Below are positions 1 through 6,603 of a stretch of DNA of 36,947 nt, piece by piece. Source of the DNA: Bacteroidota bacterium (lineage in GTDB: Bacteria; Bacteroidota; Bacteroidia; Chitinophagales; Chitinophagaceae); contig JACPEA010000008.1 in the NCBI GenBank assembly GCA_016183765.1, positions 1 to 36,947 on the forward strand, written 5' to 3'. The notes beneath the pieces were generated by a model. That model saw nothing but the letters and a program-made list of their open reading frames with translations. It was not told the DNA's origin and did not search any database. Made by a program: the position numbers and the translations under genes. Each line of letters starts with the position of its first letter. Positions within the stretch are counted from its first letter, which is position 1.

Positions 1-300
1 ATTGTCAATCGTGAGTGGGTTACCGGATGCAGGAAGGTTACCCAGCCGCATGCTGCAGGCAGGTATCCAAAGCCAATGCGCCAATGCGCTAACGCGCCAA
101 TACGCCCACCGCCCCACCAATCAAAGAACTACTCCCCCAAAACTACTCCGAAATAAGCCAAATGCTAAATGCCAACCGCCAAATGCTTCCCTAATCAATG
201 AACTGCTCCCCAAAACCACTCCGAACAAGCCAAAGACCAAATCCCACTCACGATTGACGACTCACGATTGACTACTCACGTCTGACGACTCTCGCCTCTC
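1..300. repeat. Low-complexity intergenic repeat with inverted ends
   Basis: This gene-free stretch upstream of the DUF983 gene is bounded by a perfect 16-bp inverted repeat: positions 4-19 (GTCAATCGTGAGTGGG) pair with 243-258. Inside, 8-bp words of the type GCCAATGC repeat in phase at 72-103 (two exact and two degenerate copies). Related CCAAATGC words follow up to about 190. The right end carries several copies of CTCACGATTGACGA-like words. An open frame covers 2-271, but its composition is simply the repeat translated, so I do not call a gene. The same word family appears at 804-960. Confidence 0.7.
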
Positions 301-314
301 TACTAACAATTCAG

Positions 315-322
315 TACCTTTG
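315..322 (+). promoter_or_regulatory. Putative -7 promoter element TACCTTTG
   Basis: TACCTTTG matches the Bacteroidota sigma-A -7 consensus TAnnTTTG and lies 22 bases before the ATG of the DUF983 gene. No clear -33 TTG is visible at the usual distance. Confidence 0.6.
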
Positions 323-344
323 CATCCGAATCAACAGCAAGTAT

Positions 345-800
345 ATGCCAGAGCAGAAGAAAAGGTATTACCTGACCAGTATACTCGGCAACCGTTGTCC
401 CAGGTGCCGCGAAGGAAAGGTTTTTGAGAAAAACAGTGCTTATGCAAAAAACAGCATACACATGCACGAGCACTGTCCTGTTTGCGGACAACCCACAGAA
501 ATTGAAGTAGGCTTTTATTACGGGACCGGTTATGTCAGTTATGCCCTCAGCATTGCCGTACTGGTAGCCACTTTCGTGGCCTGGAAAGTACTGATCGGTG
601 TTACTTTCTCCATCGACGACAACCGCATATTCTACTGGATGGGAACGGCATTTGCCATCCTCCTGTTACTGCAACCGGTACTGATGCGTTTATCCAGAGT
701 TTTATGGCTCAGCTGGTTCGTTAAATACGAGCCCAACTGGCGAAACAAACCCAAGCCCAAAGCAGAAAGAATTGTTGCGGAACATATGAAAAATTGGTGA
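345..800 (+). CDS. DUF983 family membrane protein
   Basis: A 151-residue protein. The N-terminal third carries a probable zinc-binding pair: CPRC at residues 19-22 (inside GNRCPRCREG) and CPVC at 45-48 (followed by G). Two hydrophobic membrane segments follow, at about 60-85 and 98-117, and the tail is basic. Cys pairs before two helices are typical of the DUF983 family, whose biochemical role is unknown to me; in some proteobacteria it is found near cytochrome oxidase genes, but nothing here supports that link. The ATG at 345 is 22 bases after a TACCTTTG promoter element. The gene is convergent with the lipoprotein at 966-1568 and separated from it by a long hairpin. Confidence 0.85.
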   Translation: MPEQKKRYYLTSILGNRCPRCREGKVFEKNSAYAKNSIHMHEHCPVCGQPTEIEVGFYYGTGYVSYALSIAVLVATFVAWKVLIGVTFSIDDNRIFYWMGTAFAILLLLQPVLMRLSRVLWLSWFVKYEPNWRNKPKPKAERIVAEHMKNW

Positions 801-803
801 TGG

Positions 804-947
804 CGTCAATCGTCAGTAGTGAGTAGTGAGCAGGTAGTTAGTAGATGTGAATGGTGAATAGGCAATGAATCAGCGACAGCCACATTGCCCATTCACAATT
901 CACCATTGCTTCACTCACTACTCACTACTCACTACTGACGATTCACG
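804..947. repeat. Long nested inverted repeat between convergent genes
   Basis: The left arm at 804-830 and the right arm at 921-947 are reverse complements over 26 of 27 bases. Both are built from the word AGTAGTG repeated with a 7-bp period. Nested inside is a second inverted pair, about 850-867 against 883-907 (GGTGAATAGGCAATG-type sequence). The whole gap could fold into one long hairpin between the stops of the DUF983 gene and the lipoprotein gene. It could end transcription from both sides, but there is no classic T-tract. Confidence 0.75.
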
Positions 948-965
948 ATTCACGACTAACGTCCC

Positions 966-1568
966 CTACTCCTTCTTCTTATTAAATTGCGTAGTATCAA
1001 ACGCGTACTTCGTTCCGTTGGTGAAATCGTAGCGGCTGCGGGCGAGGAAGAGGCTGAACTGGAGCATTTTTTTCATCACCACTTTTTTCTTGTCGGGATA
1101 GGTAAGGCTGATCTTGTTATCGTCCAGCCGTACAAATTCATATTGCAGCGAATCGGCACCCACAACGGCAAATACAGCCCTGGCACGGGTGGCGCTGGTA
1201 AGGTATAGTTTCTGGCCATTGAACTGCCATACCAGCTGATCATTTTCTGTTTTCACATCAGCATGCTGTACATGGGCAGAATCGCCCTTCACCAGCTGGT
1301 AGGCATAGGTCTTTACCACATAATTACCCAAGCGACTCACATAGAGATAACTGCTGTCCCTGGTACCGGGTATAAGCCAGTTATCATTACTGAACAACTG
1401 CTCAAGCGCATTGTAATCGTTCAGGTAAGAAAGATTAGTGCGGATGGACTCAGCCATTTTCACTGTATCTGCCGCTTTGTTCTCTTCCGCTTTTTCTTCC
1501 TGGTTACCGCCCTGGCAGGCGGCTAACAAAAAAAGTATGCCGAAAATACTATTCCTGATGATCTTCAT
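966..1568 (-). CDS. Hypothetical lipoprotein
   Basis: A 200-residue protein with a short signal sequence and the lipobox LLAAC, giving lipidated Cys18; the Glu/Lys-rich segment after it is a common linker in exported lipoproteins. The mature part shows no motif I recognise. It contains a strand-rich middle (LYLTSATRARAVFAVVG) and a basic C-terminus ending NKKKE. It is probably anchored to the periplasmic side of a membrane. The ATG is supported by a TAGTTTTG promoter element about 20 bases upstream. It is a single gene with a hairpin repeat downstream. Function unknown. Confidence 0.75.
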   Translation of the reverse strand: MKIIRNSIFGILFLLAACQGGNQEEKAEENKAADTVKMAESIRTNLSYLNDYNALEQLFSNDNWLIPGTRDSSYLYVSRLGNYVVKTYAYQLVKGDSAHVQHADVKTENDQLVWQFNGQKLYLTSATRARAVFAVVGADSLQYEFVRLDDNKISLTYPDKKKVVMKKMLQFSLFLARSRYDFTNGTKYAFDTTQFNKKKE

Positions 1569-1588
1569 AGTAGCTGATTTTCTGTTGA

Positions 1589-1596
1589 CAAAACTA
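1589..1596 (-). promoter_or_regulatory. Putative -7 promoter element TAGTTTTG
   Basis: Read on the minus strand, TAGTTTTG fits TAnnTTTG and lies 20 bases before the ATG of the lipoprotein gene at 1568. A TTTTG that could serve as -33 lies 16 bases upstream of it, slightly closer than usual. Confidence 0.5.
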
Positions 1597-1613
1597 TAAA
1601 ACTACTGGTATAC

Positions 1614-1645
1614 AAAAGCCGCCCCGGTTATCCGGAGCGGCTTTT
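1614..1645 (-). terminator. Hairpin terminator after beta-helix lipoprotein gene
   Basis: AAAAGCCGC pairs with GCGGCTTTT across a short GC-rich stem (CCGG/CCGG) and a TTAT loop. The A- and T-flanked form reads as an intrinsic terminator on both strands. It lies 16 bases past the stop of the lipoprotein gene at 1662. Confidence 0.75.
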
Positions 1646-1661
1646 CTAGGCTATTAATGCT

Positions 1662-3155
1662 TTATTTAAAAGAGGTCCAGGTTTTCCACCAGGTATCACC
1701 TACTGCGCAGGCTCCTTTATAGGATACTACGGTAAAGTCTGGTTTACCAGTGGTAGAGGTCTTCAATTTAGCACTGCTGAAATTGGCACCGGTTGCTGCA
1801 GCTGCAGTAGCTGAGCTTGGGTTGAAATCAGGCGCACTGTAATTGAAAGGTGCTGTTATACCGGCATCTGTATTGTTAGCCAGTAACACGTTACCATAAG
1901 CAGTTGTATTTACCCAATCGGTAATAGTGGCTTTGGTAGCACCGGTTGGCGCTGTGGCGCTGGCCGCATAACTAACTGCATTGGTGGTGACACCTGCAAT
2001 GATGTTGTTCCTGAAATTCAGTCCACCAGCAGGATCCAGGTTCTTATCTGTAGGTGTTCCTTTACTTGCATCGATCAGTAATCCATTTACCGAACCACCG
2101 TTCCAGCCCAGGAAGATAGAGTTCATGATGCTCTGCTCAGAATTCCTGCGGATCTGTGCACCGCCCAGGAACAGGCTGTTCCCTTTTGAATTAGCGGTTT
2201 CTTTGGGTCCTACCAGTGTCATATTGCTGAATACCGCATTGGTTTTGGTAGGTAAGATGGCTACCGGGTTGTTGGCACTTACCGGAATGGATACCATGAA
2301 AGTAGTCCTGTCTGAACCGTTCGCGTCATTATCGCTTTCAAAAGCTTCACTCTTGGAGATATCTGCAATAGATGAATCACGCAGTGAGATACCGAACTGT
2401 ACTTTACCGCTGAAACCATTATCAGTATCAAAGTCATCATCCAGTGTACGGAATGAGATCAGGTGTTTACAGTTAACAGAACCTCCGAACCACTCGAATG
2501 AGTCATCATTGGCATAAGATACCTGTACATAGTCCACGATAGTCTGGTTGCCCACGCCACCGAAGGTTAAACCGTTGATCTCTTTATCTGGCAGGAAGGC
2601 ATATCCGGCATATTCGATCCTTACATAACGCAGGATACCGCTGTTATCAGCCAGGTTGGAAGAGGAAGCACCCAGGCCATACAGACCCAGTCCATCACTG
2701 TTGTTAATACCACCCTCGATCTCACCGATACCATCCACGCCATTGAAAGAAGAGTTATTAGGTGCCTGACCCAGGACCACCAGGCCCGCCCAGTCGCCAC
2801 GTTGTGGTGTAGCGGCTTCAGAAGTAAATACAATGGGTTTATCTGCAGTACCATCAGCAATGATCTTGGCACCACGAGTGATGATCAGAGCACCGTTTCT
2901 ACCGTTCTCACCCACGATCTTGGTTCCAGGCTCAATGGTCAGGATGGCTCCGTTGGTTACATAAACCAGTCCACGCAGCTTATATGTATAGGCAGCTTTC
3001 AGGGTAAGGTTATTGATGATACGGCCTTCCAGGATTGTATTCTCTGCAGTTTGAGACGGAATGGTAGTAGTGGTTGTTCCACCGTCCACTTCTATCTTAC
3101 GACAGCTGGTTGCGAACAAACCTACCGATGTAATCAGGATAAGTAATTTTTTCAT
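1662..3155 (-). CDS. Surface lipoprotein, beta-helix-like, partner of TonB receptor
   Basis: A 497-residue protein that begins MKKLLILITSVG and has a plausible lipobox ending at Cys18 (ATSC). After the Cys comes a Thr-rich linker. The next ~100 residues have the form usual in parallel beta-helix exported proteins: LTIEPGTKIVG, then LIITRGAKIIADGT and PIVFTSE. The C-terminus ends in a WWKTWTSF tail. The start at 3155 is preferred over the longer frame from 3260, because that extension would overlap the receptor's end and has no signal sequence. The gene begins 37 bases after the receptor stop, so the two are probably one operon. It resembles accessory lipoproteins encoded beside TonB receptors, but it is not a SusD homologue by eye. 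The substrate is unknown. Confidence 0.75.
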   Translation of the reverse strand: MKKLLILITSVGLFATSCRKIEVDGGTTTTTIPSQTAENTILEGRIINNLTLKAAYTYKLRGLVYVTNGAILTIEPGTKIVGENGRNGALIITRGAKIIADGTADKPIVFTSEAATPQRGDWAGLVVLGQAPNNSSFNGVDGIGEIEGGINNSDGLGLYGLGASSSNLADNSGILRYVRIEYAGYAFLPDKEINGLTFGGVGNQTIVDYVQVSYANDDSFEWFGGSVNCKHLISFRTLDDDFDTDNGFSGKVQFGISLRDSSIADISKSEAFESDNDANGSDRTTFMVSIPVSANNPVAILPTKTNAVFSNMTLVGPKETANSKGNSLFLGGAQIRRNSEQSIMNSIFLGWNGGSVNGLLIDASKGTPTDKNLDPAGGLNFRNNIIAGVTTNAVSYAASATAPTGATKATITDWVNTTAYGNVLLANNTDAGITAPFNYSAPDFNPSSATAAAATGANFSSAKLKTSTTGKPDFTVVSYKGACAVGDTWWKTWTSFK

Positions 3156-3192
3156 GTTTGTGTTTTTATAGCGTTTACTTTTTGGCATTATT

Positions 3193-6021
3193 TTATTTGA
3201 TACTGTATGAGAAAGAAAGGCTAACATTGGTTCCATATTTACGGGCGATAGAAATAGCATCTGCGCCGCCTTTATCGAACTTGCCGTTGTTATTCAGGTC
3301 GTGGTAGTAGTAGGCTACCTGGTTCAACAGGTCTGAGATATTCAGTTTTAATTCACCTTTTCTCTTCAGCACTTTTTTGGCGATCTGGAGATCGATCAGT
3401 GCACGTGGGTTCTCCCATACCGGAGGATATTCATTGCTACCCACATACAGGATACGGCGGCCGATCTGGTTGAACAATAAAGTGGTACTGATACCATGTT
3501 TCTCTACATCGTACTGCAAAGTAGCGTTGATGAGGTAAGGGCTCTGGCCCTGCATGGGACGGTCGAGGTTGGTACCTTCACTGGTAACACGGTTATAGAT
3601 ATAAGAGAAGTTACCCTGGAAAGTGAAGTTGCGCAAAGCATCTGCCACCACATCCAGTTTTTTGCGGAAATCCAGTTCCACACCATAACCCGATGCTTTA
3701 TCGGCATTGATGTAGTTGAAAGTGCTGGAGCTTCCGGCGCCTGTCTGGTTAAAGTATAACTCGATCGGTTTATTAAAGTATTTATAGAACACACCCACGG
3801 TGAACAGTTCGCCCGCTCTCGGGTAAAACTCGTAACGCAGATCGGCATTGGTCACTTTGGTACGCTGCAGGTCTTTGTTACCCGTTGTGGTGGCGCCCAG
3901 GTCAAAATCGAAGAAAGCGAATGGGCTCAACTCACGGAACTCAGGCCTGATCACGGTTTGCGAACCGGATAAACGCAGGTTGGTCTGTTCGTTCAGTTTA
4001 TACGTGAAATTGGCGCCGGGTAAAAAGTCATCTACTTTGGTGTATACATGGCGGGGGTCAGACTTTCTCACACTTCCCACCAGCTGGTCAAAATTCTCCC
4101 AGCGCAGTCCCCAGGTAGCACGCAGCTGACGGCCTATCTGGTTGTCGAACTGCAGGAAACCTGCGTTCAGGATGGTGTTGGCTACATAACGATACTGATC
4201 GCCATAGATCTCGTTAAAGGCAAATTTGTTATCGAAACCGGTACCGAAATTCTGCGGACTGAATACCTGGTCTTCACTCAGCAAACGCAGGGAAGGGTTA
4301 TCAGATGGCAGGTAAATAGAGAACGGTCTTGAATCGAACAAACGGTCTTTCACCTGTAACAGGTAGCCCAGTTTTACTGATTGTGCACGACCGCCCATGG
4401 TGAAGTTCTTGGCAAGATCACCACCGGCAGTATATACATAGTCGCTCAGGAAACCGAAGTAACGGCTACCGCTGCGCTGTGAGGTTTTGGAAGCAGATAC
4501 CAGCAACAGGTAAGGTGAACCGGGCACAATCACGTTCTGGTTGTACTGTACACGGCGCTGGTCGGGAATGTACTGGTCGAGGATATTAAAACTTCCATAC
4601 CAGTGGAATTTGGCTTTCAGCGAAGGCAGGTTATGATCGCCGGTTACCTGTGTGTTAAAGAAGGTATTGGATTTCAGTGCCAGCTCTGTTGCGCGGATGT
4701 TCTCACCATTGATCGGGTCGTTCTCAAAATCCTTACCGGTACGTTTGGTGGTATAATCGGTTGCGTTTACGTTCAGGATCGATTTCCAGGATATCTTATG
4801 ATTGGCGCCCAGCTGCAGGGTTATATTACCCAGTGCACCCCATAATACATCCTGGCTGTATTTATCGTTGTAATAATCAAAGTTCAGGCTTGCGGTCCCG
4901 CCGTTGATGGAGTACAGGCGGTTCTCGAAATTGGTTCTTTTAAAGCTCTGGTTATAGGTCAGTGCCAATACCACACCCAGTTTGCTGCTGCTGCCCAGGT
5001 TCTTATTAAATCCGCCGCTTACCTGGAAAGATTTATTGGTTACCGGGAAAAAGTTAGACGCGTTTTTGTTGGTGCCCCAGATATTCGGGAATTGTTTACC
5101 CAGTTCGGTCTTTTGTGTCTGGTCAAGACTGTTGAACACAGATTTGGTGGGCATGCTGGCGGGCAGACCACGGGTACCGTCGTCAAAACCCAGGAAATCC
5201 AGTTTACCTCCCTTGTACTGGTAAAAATCAGCACCGGTGGTTTGGGTATTAAAACCGGTTCCCAGCTGTACGGTAAAGAAATTGCTGGAAGGGATGTCTT
5301 TGGTATTCACCTGCACCAGACCTCCTGCCCACTCACCGGGTAATTCGGGAACAAAAGCTTTGTTGATGATGATATTATCGATCATGGGAGCAGGAAACAC
5401 ATCGAAAGAGAAGGTTTTCCTGTCGGGCTCGGTGCTGGTAAGTAATACACCGTTCAGCATAGCCTGGTTATAACGGTCAGCGAGACCACGAACGACCAGG
5501 TATTTACCTTCCTGTACAGAAGTGCCGGGCACCCTTTTCAGGGCTTCACTGGTATTTTTATCGGGAGACCGTTTAATGGCTTCGCCGGAAATCACCTGCG
5601 CAACGGCAGAGGTATTTTTCTGGTAAGAAATGAGTGCGTTAATGGTTTCACCCCTGGCGCTGGTATTACGGGCAGAAGATTTTACCGTAACGGCTTCCAG
5701 GGTTTTGCCTGCTTCTTCCAGGATCACGTTAACGGTTTCCTCTTCTCTGGCATTAGTAAGGCTGATATCTGCCACTACTTTGCCAGTATAACCTACATAA
5801 GAAAAACTGAGGGTATATTTTTTGCCCATTTCGGCAGTAAAAGAAAAATGACCGTCTACATCGGTGCTGATAGTTCCGGTAACGGCACCGGAGATTTTGA
5901 TGGTAACACCGGCCAATCCTTCGTTTTTGCTGTTAGATACCTTACCAGCCACTTTGGCTTTTTGGGCAGCAGCAGAAAGGGATAGGATAGCAAGAACAAG
6001 CAGGGTAGCAATTTTCTTCAC
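3193..6021 (-). CDS. TonB-dependent outer membrane receptor
   Basis: A receptor of about 942 residues. A signal peptide (KKIATLLVLAILSLSAAAQ) is followed by a carboxypeptidase-regulatory-like beta-sandwich at about 22-105. The plug domain carries RGLADRYNQAMLNG, then EPDRKTFSFDVFP and MIDNIIINKAF, and a long beta-barrel follows. Start: GTG at 6021 gives the usual KKI signal start; an in-frame TTG at 6027 is possible. It imports an unknown ligand across the outer membrane using TonB energy. It shares its promoter design with the frameshifted receptor upstream and probably forms an operon with the lipoprotein at 1662-3155. There is no SusD gene, so this is not a standard polysaccharide utilisation pair. 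Confidence 0.9.
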   Translation of the reverse strand: MKKIATLLVLAILSLSAAAQKAKVAGKVSNSKNEGLAGVTIKISGAVTGTISTDVDGHFSFTAEMGKKYTLSFSYVGYTGKVVADISLTNAREEETVNVILEEAGKTLEAVTVKSSARNTSARGETINALISYQKNTSAVAQVISGEAIKRSPDKNTSEALKRVPGTSVQEGKYLVVRGLADRYNQAMLNGVLLTSTEPDRKTFSFDVFPAPMIDNIIINKAFVPELPGEWAGGLVQVNTKDIPSSNFFTVQLGTGFNTQTTGADFYQYKGGKLDFLGFDDGTRGLPASMPTKSVFNSLDQTQKTELGKQFPNIWGTNKNASNFFPVTNKSFQVSGGFNKNLGSSSKLGVVLALTYNQSFKRTNFENRLYSINGGTASLNFDYYNDKYSQDVLWGALGNITLQLGANHKISWKSILNVNATDYTTKRTGKDFENDPINGENIRATELALKSNTFFNTQVTGDHNLPSLKAKFHWYGSFNILDQYIPDQRRVQYNQNVIVPGSPYLLLVSASKTSQRSGSRYFGFLSDYVYTAGGDLAKNFTMGGRAQSVKLGYLLQVKDRLFDSRPFSIYLPSDNPSLRLLSEDQVFSPQNFGTGFDNKFAFNEIYGDQYRYVANTILNAGFLQFDNQIGRQLRATWGLRWENFDQLVGSVRKSDPRHVYTKVDDFLPGANFTYKLNEQTNLRLSGSQTVIRPEFRELSPFAFFDFDLGATTTGNKDLQRTKVTNADLRYEFYPRAGELFTVGVFYKYFNKPIELYFNQTGAGSSSTFNYINADKASGYGVELDFRKKLDVVADALRNFTFQGNFSYIYNRVTSEGTNLDRPMQGQSPYLINATLQYDVEKHGISTTLLFNQIGRRILYVGSNEYPPVWENPRALIDLQIAKKVLKRKGELKLNISDLLNQVAYYYHDLNNNGKFDKGGADAISIARKYGTNVSLSFSYSIK

Positions 6022-6041
6022 GAACAATAATTTTAATGACG

Positions 6042-6097
6042 CAAAGGTGCCAATGACATGTTATGAAATTGTTACCGACATGTTACCTGAATATTAA
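6042..6097 (-). promoter_or_regulatory. Promoter with four 11-bp operator repeats
   Basis: On the minus strand four contiguous 11-bp units run TTAATATTCAG, GTAACATGTCG, GTAACAATTTC, ATAACATGTCA (6097 down to 6054). TTGG follows, then CACCTTTG at 6049-6042, a near match to the -7 consensus. The repeats occupy the -35 zone, where no TTG is seen. Head-to-tail 11-bp units next to a weak promoter are typical of PhoB/PhoP-class (OmpR family) activator sites, and the TAACA cores resemble Bacillus PhoP boxes. The regulator itself is not in the window. Confidence 0.6.
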
Positions 6098-6159
6098 CAA
6101 AGCCTGAAAGGCCCACCAGTATTGAGTTTAGGAAAATTAAACACAACAGGCCAGCCTGT

Positions 6160-6199
6160 AAAAATTAACATAACACCCTATGCATCAGCATATTAAATT
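6160..6199 (-). promoter_or_regulatory. Conserved upstream block of receptor promoter
   Basis: This 40-bp block aligns without gaps to 10028-10067 upstream of the second receptor. Both contain ATTTAATA at one end and TGTTATGTTAATTTTT at the other. The variable middle keeps dyad symmetry in each copy (ATGC-TGAT-GCAT here). It sits 62 bp from the 11-bp repeat array, against 63 bp in the other copy. It may be a second regulator site. Confidence 0.5.
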
Positions 6200-6543
6200 C
6201 AAACAAATTGCTTATATCCCACGAATTAGGGGGATGTTTTTGGCAAAAAGAGAGATCAGGTTTTATACCACTATACTATTACTGGATGACCATATGTCAG
6301 GGAGCAAATACACAGGCATCCATAGGAATCGTATAGCGGTGGTGAGGGGAAGCGCATTCTGCGTATAGGATGGCAATGAGTAACGCTTACGGATATGGCT
6401 TCAGCTGCCATCCATATTAACCTATTCTGCGTTTCCAAAATATCAAGGTGATTTCCCAATGTAAACCCGAAGAGATTCTGTGCCAGCGTACAATGTTATC
6501 CGCCCTGTAACATGGCCCCATAACAGGTAGTCCAATCCTTTAT

Positions 6544-6583
6544 CAAAAGAGGCCGTCTCTGCATTGAGAGACGGCCTCTTTTG
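6544..6583 (-). terminator. Strong hairpin terminator after frameshifted receptor
   Basis: A perfect 17-bp stem (6544-6560 with 6567-6583, core AGAGGCCGTCTCT) has a six-base loop. On the minus strand it is followed by a short U-rich stretch within the stem end; on the other side lies an A8 run. It is placed 20 bases after the receptor stop at 6604. Confidence 0.85.
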
Positions 6584-6603
6584 TAAAAAAAATCAGCGTT
6601 CAT

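Larger units (their letters stand above)
6022..6470 (-). repeat. Receptor upstream region, copy A of a duplicated leader
   Basis: This gene-free stretch is homologous, with scattered differences and small gaps, to about 9905-10330 in front of the other receptor. Matching landmarks on the plus strand are CAGCTGCCAT (near 6402 and 10273), an AATYAGGGGG block (near 6224 and 10091), TTTTATA (near 6261 and 10130) and the 11-bp repeats. A small frame at 6271-6459 is not preserved in the other copy, so I treat the region as non-coding regulatory DNA that was duplicated with the receptors. Confidence 0.6.

Noticed and set aside
2..271. Open frame of 89 codons at the window start
   Set aside because: It is a translation of short-period repeats (Pro, Thr, Asn, Lys rich) and has no domain or promoter.
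6271..6459. 62-codon minus-strand frame in the receptor leader
   Set aside because: The homologous region before the other receptor does not keep the frame open, so it is probably not coding.
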